64,000 bases of DNA. It comes from Streptomyces sp. NBC_00193 (lineage in GTDB: Bacteria; Actinomycetota; Actinomycetes; Streptomycetales; Streptomycetaceae). The translations under genes and the position numbers were made by a program. The first letter of the stretch is position 1, and every line of letters begins with the position of its first letter. Below, piece after piece: positions 19,367 to 28,087 of the stretch. The notes beneath the pieces were generated by a model, which was not told the DNA's origin, did not search any database, and worked only from the letters and a program-made list of their open reading frames with translations. The DNA is taken from assembly GCF_026342735.1 (NCBI RefSeq), contig NZ_JAPEMM010000001.1, positions 5,394,001-5,458,000 of the forward strand, written 5' to 3'.

Positions 19367-20077
19367 GTGCTGATTGCCGGATTCCCCGCCGGGGCCTGGG
19401 GGACCAACTGTTACGTGGTCGCCCCCGCCGCCGGTGAGGAGTGCGTCATCATCGACCCGGGCCACCAGGCCACCCAGGGTGTCGAAGAGACGCTGAAGAA
19501 GCATCGGCTCAAGCCCGTCGCGGTCGTCCTCACCCATGGCCACATCGATCATGTGGCCTCGGTGGTCCCGGTGTGCGGAGCACACGACGTACCGGCCTGG
19601 ATCCACCCCGAGGACCGCTTCATGATGAGCGACCCGGAGAAGGCCCTCGGCCGTTCCCTCGGAGCCCAGCTCATGGGCGAGCTCACGGTGGGGGAGCCCT
19701 CCGACGTCAAGGAACTGACGGACGGCGCGAAGCTCGCCCTGGCCGGCATGGAGCTCACCGTGTCGCACGCCCCCGGGCATACCAGGGGGTCGGTGACCTT
19801 CGGGATGCCCGAGGCGGCGGACATCCCGCCGCTGCTGTTCTCGGGCGACCTGCTCTTCGCCGGCTCCATCGGGCGTACCGACTTCCCCGGCGGCAGCCAC
19901 GCCGACATGCTCGAATCGCTGGCCCGCGTGTGCCTGCCGCTCGACGATTCGACCGTGGTGCTGCCCGGACACAACGAGCACACGACCATTGGCCGTGAGC
20001 GAGCCACCAACCCGTACCTGCGGCAGGTGGCCGCCGGCCTGGGAGACGGTTTCACGTCTCCACGACGAGGAATGTGA
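19367..20077 (+). CDS. MBL-fold metallo-hydrolase (glyoxalase II-like)
   Basis: Protein of 236 residues with the metallo-beta-lactamase metal sites: THGHIDH, SHAPGH, the Asp of SGDLLFAGSIGRTDF, and the His of LPGHNEHTT. This is the GloB-like subgroup, usually thioesterases such as hydroxyacylglutathione hydrolase; the true substrate is not known. The GTG at 19367 with TGAGGA five bases upstream is preferred to an in-frame TTG at 19355. hisS follows ten bases after the stop, so the two are co-transcribed. Confidence 0.9.
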   Translation: MLIAGFPAGAWGTNCYVVAPAAGEECVIIDPGHQATQGVEETLKKHRLKPVAVVLTHGHIDHVASVVPVCGAHDVPAWIHPEDRFMMSDPEKALGRSLGAQLMGELTVGEPSDVKELTDGAKLALAGMELTVSHAPGHTRGSVTFGMPEAADIPPLLFSGDLLFAGSIGRTDFPGGSHADMLESLARVCLPLDDSTVVLPGHNEHTTIGRERATNPYLRQVAAGLGDGFTSPRRGM

Positions 20078-20087
20078 CGAGAGTTTC

Positions 20088-21347
20088 GTGAGTACTTTTC
20101 AGGCCCCCAAGGGCACGTACGACCTGCTGCCGCCCCGCTCTGCGACCTTCCTGGCGGTGCGCGAGGCGATCTCCGCGCCCCTGAAGAACTCCGGCTACGG
20201 ATACGTGGAGACCCCCGGCTTCGAGAACGTCGAGCTCTTCTCGCGCGGCGTCGGCGAGTCCACCGACATCGTCAGCAAGGAGATGTACACCCTCACCACG
20301 AAGGGCGGCGACCAGCTCGCCCTGCGCCCCGAGGGCACCGCCTCCGTGCTCCGCGCCGCCCTGCAGGGCAACCTGCACAAGCTCGGCGGCCTGCCCGTCA
20401 AGCTCTGGTACTCCGGCTCCTACTACCGCTACGAGCGGGCCCAGGCGGGCCGCTACCGCCACTTCTCCCAGGTCGGCGCCGAGGCGATCGGAGCCGAGGA
20501 CCCGGCCCTGGACGCCGAGCTGATCATCCTGGCCGACCAGGCGTACCGCTCGCTGGGGCTGCGCAACTTCCGCATCCTGCTGAACTCGCTCGGCGACAAG
20601 GAGTGCCGCCCGGTGTACCGGGAGGCCCTCCAGGCCTTCCTGCGCGGGCTCGACCTCGACGCGGAGACCGTGCGACGGGCCGAGATCAACCCGCTGCGCG
20701 TGCTCGACGACAAGCGGGCCGACGTGCAGAAGCAGCTCGTCGGCGCCCCGATGCTGCGCGACTACCTCTGCGACGCCTGCAAGGCGTACCACGAGGAGGT
20801 GCGGGCGCTGGTGACGGCGGCCGGGGTCGCCTTCGAGGACGACGAGAAGCTCGTGCGCGGCCTGGACTACTACACCCGCACCACCTTCGAGTTCGTCCAC
20901 GACGGTCTGGGCTCCCAGTCCGCGGTGGGCGGCGGCGGCCGCTACGACGGCCTCTCCGAGATGATCGGCGGACCGGCGCTGCCTTCGGTGGGCTGGGCGC
21001 TGGGCGTCGACCGTACGGTGCTGGCGCTCGAGGCGGAGGGGGTCGAACTGGACATCCCGTCCGCGACCTCCGTCTTCGCGGTGGCGCTCGGTGCGGCGAA
21101 GCCGGTGCTGTTCGGTCTGGTGACCGAGCTGCGGCGGGCCGGTGTCGCGGCGGACATCTCCTACGGGGGCAAGGGCCTCAAGGGTGCGATGAAGGACGCG
21201 AACCGGAGCGGGGCCCGCTTCGCGGTGGTCGCGGGGGACCGTGACCTCGAAGAGGGCGTGGTCCAGCTGAAGGACATGCAGTCCGGGGAGCAGACGCCGG
21301 TGGCTGTCGCCGACGTGGTGGCTACGGTCAAGGCGCGCCTGGCCTGA
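20088..21347 (+). CDS. hisS: Histidyl-tRNA synthetase
   Basis: Class II aminoacyl-tRNA synthetase of 419 residues. Motif 2 and the histidine loops are visible (KLWYSGSYYRYERAQAGRYR and LVRGLDYYTRTTFEF), and the catalytic core ends with GGGGRYDGL. The C-terminal anticodon-binding domain (about 325-419) is complete. GTG at 20088 gives the usual N-terminus (MSTFQAPKGTYDLLP). Confidence 0.96.
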   Translation: MSTFQAPKGTYDLLPPRSATFLAVREAISAPLKNSGYGYVETPGFENVELFSRGVGESTDIVSKEMYTLTTKGGDQLALRPEGTASVLRAALQGNLHKLGGLPVKLWYSGSYYRYERAQAGRYRHFSQVGAEAIGAEDPALDAELIILADQAYRSLGLRNFRILLNSLGDKECRPVYREALQAFLRGLDLDAETVRRAEINPLRVLDDKRADVQKQLVGAPMLRDYLCDACKAYHEEVRALVTAAGVAFEDDEKLVRGLDYYTRTTFEFVHDGLGSQSAVGGGGRYDGLSEMIGGPALPSVGWALGVDRTVLALEAEGVELDIPSATSVFAVALGAAKPVLFGLVTELRRAGVAADISYGGKGLKGAMKDANRSGARFAVVAGDRDLEEGVVQLKDMQSGEQTPVAVADVVATVKARLA

Positions 21348-21361
21348 CCGGTTCCACTGGG

Positions 21362-21393
21362 GGGCGGGGTGGGGTCTTCTCCCCGCCCCGCCC
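21362..21393 (+). terminator. Terminator after hisS
   Basis: GGGCGGGGTGGGG (21362-21374) pairs with CCCCGCCCCGCCC (21381-21393) with one G-T pair, followed by TTTCG. It overlaps the left edge of repeat copy C and lies 14 bases after the hisS stop. Confidence 0.75.
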
Positions 21394-21453
21394 TTTCGCC
21401 GTTTCCCGGGGCTCCGCCCCGGACCCCGCGCCTCGAACGCCGGCGGGGCTGGA
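21379..21453. repeat. Interspersed GC-rich repeat, copy C (hisS 3' side)
   Basis: Carries GGGGCTCCGCCCCGGACCCC and CTCGAACGCCGGCGGGGCTG. It lies between the convergent hisS and response-regulator genes. Confidence 0.85.
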
Positions 21454-21461
21454 ACGCGCCG

Positions 21462-22094
21462 CTACAGCAGGCCGTGCCGCATGGCCGTGGTGACCGCCGC
21501 CGTGCGGTCCGTGACCTCCAGCTTTCCGAAGATGCGCAGCATGTGCGTCTTGACCGTGGACTCCGCCACGAACAGGCGGCGGCCGATCTCGGCATTGGTC
21601 GCGCCCTCCGCGACCAGGCGGAGCACCGCCACCTCGCGCTCCGAGAGCCGCGGCAGCGACGGGCGGGTGCGGAGCCGGTCGACCAGGCGGCCGGCCACCG
21701 TCGGGGCGAGGACCGTCTCGCCGCGCACGGCCGCCCGGACCGCGGCCGCCAGTTCCGCCCGCGCCATGTCCTTCAGCAGGTAGCCCGCCGCCCCCGCCTC
21801 CACCGCCCGCAGGATGTCCCGGTCCTCCTCGTAGGTGGTCAGCACCACCACCCGTACCGGCAGCCGCGCCGCCGTGATGCGGGCGATCGATTCGACTCCG
21901 TCGCCGCCCGGCATCCGCAGGTCCATCAGGATCAGGTCCAGGCCGCCTTCGGGGACCAGCCGCGCGGCCAGTGCCTCCGCCTGGGGGCCGTTCGAGGCCT
22001 CCGCGACGACCTCCAGGTCCGGTTCGGCGCTGAGCATGCCGCGCAGCCCCTCCCGTACCACCGGGTGGTCGTCGGCCAGCAGGATGCGGATCAT
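21462..22094 (-). CDS. NarL/LuxR-family response regulator
   Basis: Protein of 210 residues: receiver domain (about 1-120) with acidic pocket DD at 8-9, phosphoacceptor Asp in LILMDLRMPGGDG (near residue 57) and the conserved Lys in YLLKDMA, followed by a LuxR helix-turn-helix (about 145-205; LSEREVAVLRLVAEGATNAE). ATG at 22094 has GAGGAG upstream, overlapping the end of the kinase gene 13 bases away. It is expected to be phosphorylated by the adjacent kinase and to control the ABC transporter operon upstream, as in many such cassettes. Confidence 0.93.
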   Translation of the reverse strand: MIRILLADDHPVVREGLRGMLSAEPDLEVVAEASNGPQAEALAARLVPEGGLDLILMDLRMPGGDGVESIARITAARLPVRVVVLTTYEEDRDILRAVEAGAAGYLLKDMARAELAAAVRAAVRGETVLAPTVAGRLVDRLRTRPSLPRLSEREVAVLRLVAEGATNAEIGRRLFVAESTVKTHMLRIFGKLEVTDRTAAVTTAMRHGLL

Positions 22095-22107
22095 CTCGTA
22101 CGGCTCC

Positions 22108-23346
22108 TCAGCGGATCGGGAGGGTGACGGTGACGGTGGTGCCGGCCGAGGCGGCGCTGTCGACCGCCGCCGTGCCGCCCACCTCGGCCGCGCGGGCGAA
22201 CAGGCCCCGCAGGCCGTAGCCCGGTGCGGGGGCCGACGGGTCGAAGCCCCGGCCGGTGTCCCGGACCGTGAGGGTCAGTTCGCAACCGCCGTACGCGAGG
22301 GACACCGCGCAGCGCGCCCGCGGTCCGGCGTGCTTGGCGGCGTTCGACAGGGACTCCTGGCAGGAGCGCAGGGCCACCACCTCCAGGACCGCGGCCAGCG
22401 GCCGGACCTCCCCCGTCACCGAGACGGCCGCCGGCGGATCGTGCCGGGCCGCGAGGCGTCGTACCGCGTCGGGCAGCGAACCGCCGTCGAGATCCGCGGG
22501 CGCGCCGCCCGCCACCAGGGCGCGGGCCTCGGCCAGGTTCTGCCGGGCGGTGACGGCCATCAGCTCCAGATGGTGCCGGGCCCGCTCCGGATCGGTGTCC
22601 AGCTCCGACTGCACGGCCTGTACGAGCATCAGCAGACTGGTGAAGCCCTGGGCGAGGGTGTCGTGGATCTCGCGGGACATGCGTTCCCTTTCGGCGTGGG
22701 CGCCGCGTTCGGCGGAGAGCCGGGCCACCTCCTCCCGGCTGGCGTCGAGTTCCGCGATGAGGGAGGCCCGGTCCTGGCTCTGCTCGATGATCCGGACGGT
22801 CCAGGCGCCGAAGAAGGCGGAGAAGGCGAAGGTGACGAGCGCACTGATCGCGCTCACGAAGACGTGGCTCCCCTCCGGCCGCCACACCAGGGCCCAGCCG
22901 GCCACCGGCAGCAGCGACACCAGGCCCACCGCGCCGATCGCGCGCCGCAGGGGCAGCAGCATGAAGCACTGCGGGGCGAGGGCGAAGGTGATCAGCCGGG
23001 TCTCGCCGACGAGGGAGGCGGCGGGCAGGAAGAGGGCCAGCGCCACACCCAGGTATCGGGCGGACGAGCGCGGTTCGGCGCCGGGCTCCTGCACGAGCAG
23101 CGGGCGTCCGGCGCGGAGGAACCAGGGGACCAGGAGGGCGAGCAGGCTCACGGCGAGGACCCGGTACGGCAGTGCGGGGAAGTCCGCGCCGAGGACGAAG
23201 GCCGCGGTCGCGACCCACACGACCGCGAAGTAGAGGATCCACGGCCCGAACGCGCGGTCCCAGACGTGGGACTCGCGCGCCCCGGCCGCCTTGGCGAAGG
23301 CGGTCAGCCGTCGCGGCGGTTCTTCCACTTGAAGGTCATCAGACAC
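22108..23346 (-). CDS. Sensor histidine kinase (HisKA_3 family)
   Basis: About 412 residues. Six hydrophobic segments occupy the N-terminal half with no large external loop, which suggests membrane-embedded sensing. The dimerisation domain has the phosphorylated His in SREIHDTLAQGF. The ATPase domain has the N-box (QESLSNAAKHAG), DTGRGFD and GYGLRGL. The start is uncertain: GTG at 23346 gives an N-terminus of VSDDLQVEEPP and overlaps the permease gene end by 43 bases; an internal start would lose little. It is paired with the LuxR-type regulator just downstream. Confidence 0.88.
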   Translation of the reverse strand: MSDDLQVEEPPRRLTAFAKAAGARESHVWDRAFGPWILYFAVVWVATAAFVLGADFPALPYRVLAVSLLALLVPWFLRAGRPLLVQEPGAEPRSSARYLGVALALFLPAASLVGETRLITFALAPQCFMLLPLRRAIGAVGLVSLLPVAGWALVWRPEGSHVFVSAISALVTFAFSAFFGAWTVRIIEQSQDRASLIAELDASREEVARLSAERGAHAERERMSREIHDTLAQGFTSLLMLVQAVQSELDTDPERARHHLELMAVTARQNLAEARALVAGGAPADLDGGSLPDAVRRLAARHDPPAAVSVTGEVRPLAAVLEVVALRSCQESLSNAAKHAGPRARCAVSLAYGGCELTLTVRDTGRGFDPSAPAPGYGLRGLFARAAEVGGTAAVDSAASAGTTVTVTLPIR

Positions 23347-24185
23347 AGGACCAGACCCCCCACGACCCAGGCACCCAGGACCAGGGCGACCCGCCCATAC
23401 TCCCAGCCGCCGGCCTGTTCGAGAACGGCCGCGGACTCCGGCAGGAACACCCCGCGCAGCCCCTGGCACATCCACTTGAGCGGGAACAGCGCACCGATGT
23501 TCAGCAGCCAGTCCGGGATCTGGTGGACGGGGATGAAGACGCCCGAGATGAACTGCAGGATCAGGAACGGCAGGACCACGACCGAGCTGGCGCTCTTGCC
23601 GGACTTGGGCAGGCTGCTGATGGCGATGCCGAGCAGGGCGCAGCCGGCCAGGCCGAGGGTGAAGATCCAGGCGAAGGTCAGCCACTTGGAGGCGGACGTC
23701 GGCAGATCGAGGTCGAACAGGGTGGAGCCGACCAGCAGCAGGATCGCGGTCTCGGCGAGGCCGGTGGCCAGCACCATCCACACCTTGCCGAGGAAGTACG
23801 CCGCCGGCGGCATCGGGGTCCCGCGCAGCCGGCGCAGCACCTTCTCGTCGCGTTCGACGGCGATGGAGATGCCGAGGGACTGGAAGCTGGTGGACATGAT
23901 GCCGGCGGCGACCATGCCGGCCGCGTACATCTGGGAGGCGGTGACCCCGGTGCCCTCCATGCCCTCGCTGAAGATCGAGGCGAAGAGCGCGAGGAAGACG
24001 ATGGGGAAGGCGAAGGTGAAGATCACCGCGTCGCGCTGGCGGACGAACTGCCGGATCTCCAGCACTCCGCGGCTCACGCCGAGGGACCAGGCACCGGGCA
24101 GCGCCCCGGCCCCGCCCGTGCCGGTTCCCGTGCCCGCGCGCGTCCGCGTGCCCGTGGTCTTGCCCGTACCGGTCTCCGTGCTCAT
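23304..24185 (-). CDS. ABC-2 type transporter permease
   Basis: Protein of 293 residues with about six membrane helices in the ABC-2 arrangement and typical segments (ERDEKVLRRLRGTPMPP and SVVVLPFLILQFISGVFIPV). The cytoplasmic N-terminus has a Thr/Gly low-complexity run (about residues 2-25). ATG at 24185 overlaps the ATPase stop (ATGA). The substrate is unknown; such exporters often move drugs, lipids or peptides. Confidence 0.92.
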   Translation of the reverse strand: MSTETGTGKTTGTRTRAGTGTGTGGAGALPGAWSLGVSRGVLEIRQFVRQRDAVIFTFAFPIVFLALFASIFSEGMEGTGVTASQMYAAGMVAAGIMSTSFQSLGISIAVERDEKVLRRLRGTPMPPAAYFLGKVWMVLATGLAETAILLLVGSTLFDLDLPTSASKWLTFAWIFTLGLAGCALLGIAISSLPKSGKSASSVVVLPFLILQFISGVFIPVHQIPDWLLNIGALFPLKWMCQGLRGVFLPESAAVLEQAGGWEYGRVALVLGAWVVGGLVLCLMTFKWKNRRDG

Positions 24186-25060
24186 CGGGACTCCTCCTGC
24201 CGCGTCGTGTTCGGGTCGAGCTGGCCCGTGAGGCGCAGGTACACGTCCTCCAGGGTGGGGCGGGTGATCCTCAGGTCCGGGACCTCCCCGTCGAAGCGGG
24301 CGGCCAGTTCGGCGACCGTACGGGTGGGCGTCTCGGTGGCGGCGCTGCGCGGGCTGCCGTCCCGGTCCGTCCACTCGACGGTGGCGCCGGTCCCGAGCCG
24401 GGCGCGCAGCGCGGCCGGTTCGCCCTCGGCCACGACCTTGCCGCGGGCGATGACCGCGAGCCGGTCGGCGAGGGCCTCGGCCTCCTCCAGGTAGTGGGTG
24501 GTGAGCACGATGGTGGTGCCCGAGTCGGACAGCAGCCGGATCAGGTCCCAGAACTGCCGCCGGGCCGCCGGGTCGAAGCCGGTCGTGGGCTCGTCCAGGA
24601 GCAGCAGTTCGGGGTCGCCGATCACCCCGAGCGCCACGTCGAGGCGGCGCCGCTGCCCGCCGGAGAGGCTCTTGAGCCGGTGGCCGCGCTTTTCCTCCAG
24701 ACCGACCAGGGCGATCACCTCGGCCGGATCGCGCGGGGCCGGGTAGTAGCGGGCGAAGTGCTCGACCGTCTCCCGTACCGTCAGTTCGGCGGGCGCCGAC
24801 TCGTCCTGCCAGACGATGCCGACGCGCGAGCGCCAGGCCCGGCCGGCGGTCGCGGGGTCCGCGCCGAGGACGAGCACCTCGCCGCCGTCCCGCTCCCGGT
24901 GCCCCTGGAGTATTTCCACCGTGGTGCTCTTGCCGGCGCCGTTGGGCCCCAGGAGGCCGAAGACCTCGCCCCGCCGGATCGTCAGGTCCAGTCCGTCCAC
25001 CGCGGTGACTTCGCCGTACTGCTTGCGGAGCCCCCGTACTTCCACCGCGTTCTGTGTCAT
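24182..25060 (-). CDS. ABC transporter ATP-binding protein
   Basis: Protein of 292 residues. Walker A is GPNGAGKST (near residue 38), the ABC signature is LSGGQRRRLD, Walker B is LLLLDEPTTGFD, and the switch His is in TTHYLEEAE. The C-terminal extension is typical of DrrA-type exporters. ATG at 25060 is preferred over an ATG nine bases upstream because GGGAGA precedes it. It heads a minus-strand operon ATPase-permease-kinase-regulator. Confidence 0.94.
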   Translation of the reverse strand: MTQNAVEVRGLRKQYGEVTAVDGLDLTIRRGEVFGLLGPNGAGKSTTVEILQGHRERDGGEVLVLGADPATAGRAWRSRVGIVWQDESAPAELTVRETVEHFARYYPAPRDPAEVIALVGLEEKRGHRLKSLSGGQRRRLDVALGVIGDPELLLLDEPTTGFDPAARRQFWDLIRLLSDSGTTIVLTTHYLEEAEALADRLAVIARGKVVAEGEPAALRARLGTGATVEWTDRDGSPRSAATETPTRTVAELAARFDGEVPDLRITRPTLEDVYLRLTGQLDPNTTRQEESR

Positions 25061-25196
25061 GTCTCCCATGGTGTGGCGGAAGCCCGGCCACCGGTCCCCC
25101 CGTGCGTACCTCCTGCTGTCCGTCGAACGGTGGACAGCGGTCGGGTACGGCACAATGGCCGGTGCTTGGTGACCTTGCAGATGTGGAGCGGGCGGG

Positions 25197-25817
25197 ATGA
25201 CGACACGAGGGACCGATACGGACACCGCCGAGCCGCGGACGGCCGTCGGCGGCAGCCGGGCGCTCGCCCTGCTGCTGGTGATCACGGGAGCCGCGGGACT
25301 GCTCGCCGCCTGGGTCATCACGATCGACAAGTTCAAGCTGCTGGAGGACCCGGACTTCGTCCCGGGCTGCAGCCTCAACCCGATCGTCTCCTGCGGCAAC
25401 ATCATGAAGAGCGACCAGGCGTCCGTCTTCGGGTTCCCGAACCCGATGCTGGGGCTGGTCGCCTACGGCATCGTCGTGTGCGTCGGCATGAGCCTGCTCG
25501 CGCGGGCGCGTTTCCCGCGCTGGTACTGGCTCACCCTGAACGCCGGGATGCTCTTCGGCGTCGGCTTCTGCATGTGGCTGATGTACCAGTCGCTCTACAA
25601 CATCAACTCGCTGTGCCTGTGGTGCTCCCTGGCCTGGGTCGCCACCATCGTCATGTTCTGGTACGTGACCTCGCACAACGTCCGCAACCGGATGCTGCCG
25701 GCCCCCGGCTGGCTGCGCGGCCTCTTCGACGAGTTCACCTGGGTGCTGCCCGTCCTGCACATCGGGATCATCGGCATGCTGATCCTGACCCGCTGGTGGG
25801 ACTTCTGGACCTCCTGA
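25197..25817 (+). CDS. Vitamin K epoxide reductase (VKOR) family protein
   Basis: Integral membrane protein of 206 residues. Redox cysteines are Cys58 and Cys66 in the loop after the first helix, and the active-site pair Cys140-Leu-Trp-Cys143 in a later helix. Bacterial VKOR homologues reoxidise DsbA-like proteins using quinone, forming disulphides in exported proteins. There is no thioredoxin domain fused here and no DsbA gene next to it. ATG start. Confidence 0.92.
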   Translation: MTTRGTDTDTAEPRTAVGGSRALALLLVITGAAGLLAAWVITIDKFKLLEDPDFVPGCSLNPIVSCGNIMKSDQASVFGFPNPMLGLVAYGIVVCVGMSLLARARFPRWYWLTLNAGMLFGVGFCMWLMYQSLYNINSLCLWCSLAWVATIVMFWYVTSHNVRNRMLPAPGWLRGLFDEFTWVLPVLHIGIIGMLILTRWWDFWTS

Positions 25818-25870
25818 GCCCGGCCGGCCGGGCGGGCGGGAGTGTCGGTGGCCTCGCATAGGCTTCCGGT

Positions 25871-27226
25871 GTGGAACCAGACCTCTTCACCGCAGCCGCC
25901 GAAGACCGCCAGGCGAAGGACCCCTCCAGTTCTCCGCTCGCCGTCCGGATGCGCCCGCGCACCCTGGACGAGGTCGTCGGTCAGCAGCACCTGCTGAAGC
26001 CCGGCTCCCCGCTCAGGCGGCTCGTCGGGGACGGGGCGGGCGGTCCCGCCGGTGCCTCCTCGGTGATCCTGTGGGGCCCGCCGGGCATCGGGAAGACCAC
26101 GCTCGCGTACGTGGTGAGCCAGGCGACGAAGAAGCGGTTCGTCGAGCTGTCCGCGATCACCGCCGGCGTGAAGGAAGTACGGGCCGTCATCGAGGGCGCC
26201 AAGCGGGCGGCCGGCGGGTACGGCAAGGACACGGTCCTCTTCCTCGACGAGATCCACCGCTTCAGCAAGGCGCAGCAGGACTCGCTGCTGCCGGCCGTGG
26301 AGAACCGCTGGGTCACGCTGATCGCCGCAACCACGGAGAACCCGTACTTCTCGATCATCTCCCCGCTGCTGTCGCGCTCCCTGCTGCTGACGCTGGAACC
26401 GCTGACGGACGAGGACCTGAGCGCCCTGATGCACCGGGCGCTGACGGAGGAGCGGGGCCTCGGCGGCGCGGTCACCCTGCCGGCGGACGCCGAGGCGCAC
26501 CTGCTGCGGATCGCCGGCGGCGACGCGCGGCGGGCGCTGACGGCGCTGGAGGCGGGGGCGGGCTCGGCGATCGCCAAGGGCGAGGCGGAGATCACCCTCC
26601 AGACGGTGGAGGAGGCCGTCGACCGGGCCGCGGTGAAGTACGACCGCGACGGCGACCAGCACTACGACGTGGCCAGCGCGCTGATCAAGTCGATCCGGGG
26701 CTCGGACGTGGACGCGGCGCTGCACTATCTGGCACGCATGATCGAAGCGGGGGAGGACCCCCGGTTCATCGCCCGCCGGCTGATGATCTCGGCGAGCGAG
26801 GACATCGGGCTGGCCGACCCGACGGCCCTGCCCCTCGCGGTGGCGGCCGCCCAGGCCGTGGCGATGATCGGCTTCCCGGAGGCCTCGCTCACGCTGTCGC
26901 ACGTGACGATCGCGCTGGCGCTGGCCCCGAAGTCGAACACCGCGACGACGGCGATCGGCGCGGCGCTGGCCGATGTCCGGGCGGGGCTGGCGGGGACCGT
27001 GCCGGCGCACCTCCGGGACGGGCACTACAAGGGCGCGGCGAAGCTGGGGCACGCGGTGGGGTACGTGTACCCGCACGACGTGCCCGGCGCGATTGCCGCG
27101 CAGCAGTACGCGCCGGATGCGGTGCACGGCAAGCGCTACTACGAGCCGACCCGGTACGGGGCCGAAGCCCGCTACGCGGACGTGGTGGAAAAGGTCCGCG
27201 AGCGGCTCCGGGGCGCCGGGTCGTAA
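25871..27226 (+). CDS. rarA: Replication-associated recombination protein A (MgsA/WRNIP1 family ATPase)
   Basis: AAA+ ATPase of 451 residues acting at stalled replication forks. Walker A GPPGIGKTT (near residue 73), Walker B LFLDEIHRFSK, sensor 1 ATTENP and the C-terminal tetramerisation region with the LADPTALP and HYKGAAKLGHAVGYVYPHD segments are all present. GTG start at 25871. Repeat copy D follows the stop. Confidence 0.95.
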   Translation: MEPDLFTAAAEDRQAKDPSSSPLAVRMRPRTLDEVVGQQHLLKPGSPLRRLVGDGAGGPAGASSVILWGPPGIGKTTLAYVVSQATKKRFVELSAITAGVKEVRAVIEGAKRAAGGYGKDTVLFLDEIHRFSKAQQDSLLPAVENRWVTLIAATTENPYFSIISPLLSRSLLLTLEPLTDEDLSALMHRALTEERGLGGAVTLPADAEAHLLRIAGGDARRALTALEAGAGSAIAKGEAEITLQTVEEAVDRAAVKYDRDGDQHYDVASALIKSIRGSDVDAALHYLARMIEAGEDPRFIARRLMISASEDIGLADPTALPLAVAAAQAVAMIGFPEASLTLSHVTIALALAPKSNTATTAIGAALADVRAGLAGTVPAHLRDGHYKGAAKLGHAVGYVYPHDVPGAIAAQQYAPDAVHGKRYYEPTRYGAEARYADVVEKVRERLRGAGS

Positions 27227-27228
27227 CC

Positions 27229-27292
27229 TGCGGCGCCGTTCCCGGGGGCTCCGCCCCCGGACCCCCGCGCCTCAAACGACGGCGGGGCTGAA
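27229..27292. repeat. Interspersed GC-rich repeat, copy D (rarA 3' side)
   Basis: Contains CGGGGGCTCCGCCCCCGGAC and CTCAAACGACGGCGGGGCTG. It begins directly after the rarA stop and can fold into a strong hairpin, so it may also serve as the rarA terminator. Confidence 0.85.
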
Positions 27293-27375
27293 TTCGGCTG
27301 AGGCCGGGACCTCGCCCCGCGCAGCGGTGTCGTGTCGGCGCTGCGGGGCGGGGAAACCGGGCCTAGGCTCCGGCC

Positions 27376-28083
27376 ATGGGACGCCGGGCTTTGCTCATCG
27401 CCGTGACGGCAGTACTGCTGCTCAGTGGGTGCCACCACGCGGACGGCGACGGGGCGCAGGCCAGCGCCGCCGCACTCGTCGCCCAGGTCCCCCTCGCGAG
27501 CGCCGGGTTCCCGCCCGCCCCGGCCACCGCCAAGACCCAGCTGGGCAAGCTCAGGGTCGAGTGGGGCAAGAACTGGGAGACGTACAAGCGCGAGAACTTC
27601 GGCAAGTACTGGTCCGACGAGACCGACGCCATCGGTGGCCGCAACGGGTGCGACACCCGCGACGACGTCCTGCGCCGGGACCTCCGGGAGCTGCGCGAGG
27701 GCGACAGGAACCCCTGCGTCGTGCTCTCCGGAGTGCTGAAGGACCCGTACACGGGGAAGGAGCTCCCCTATTACTACCGCCGCGCCTCGCAGATCCAGAC
27801 CGACCACGTCGTCGCCCTCGGCGCCGCCTGGCGCGGGGGCGCGTACGCCTGGACCCCGCAGCGGCGCCTGGAGTACGCCAACGACCTGGACGTGCTGCTC
27901 GCCGTGGACAAGCAGACGAACTACGACAAGAGCAGCAAGACCGCGGACAAGTGGAAGCCGCCCCAGAAGGGCTACTGGTGCGAGTACGCGCGGCGGTACA
28001 CGGGGATCAAGGCGAAGTACGGGCTCTCCGTGACCCCTCCGGAGAAGCAGGCGCTGGACGAGATGCTCGGCACCTGCCCGTAG
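27376..28083 (+). CDS. Secreted lipoprotein with HNH (DUF1524/GmrSD C-terminal type) nuclease domain
   Basis: Protein of 235 residues with a lipoprotein signal peptide: lipobox LSGC with Cys19. The mature part carries the DUF1524-type HNH core: Asp-His in QTDHVVALGAAWRGG (near 140-154), then NDLDVLLAVDKQTN (near 174-187) and a final KGYWCEYARRY segment. Such secreted HNH proteins are common in streptomycetes; they may be DNA scavenging nucleases. GmrSD restriction enzymes share the domain but are cytoplasmic. ATG start eight bases after a TAGGCT element. Confidence 0.85.
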   Translation: MGRRALLIAVTAVLLLSGCHHADGDGAQASAAALVAQVPLASAGFPPAPATAKTQLGKLRVEWGKNWETYKRENFGKYWSDETDAIGGRNGCDTRDDVLRRDLRELREGDRNPCVVLSGVLKDPYTGKELPYYYRRASQIQTDHVVALGAAWRGGAYAWTPQRRLEYANDLDVLLAVDKQTNYDKSSKTADKWKPPQKGYWCEYARRYTGIKAKYGLSVTPPEKQALDEMLGTCP

Positions 28084-28087
28084 CGGT

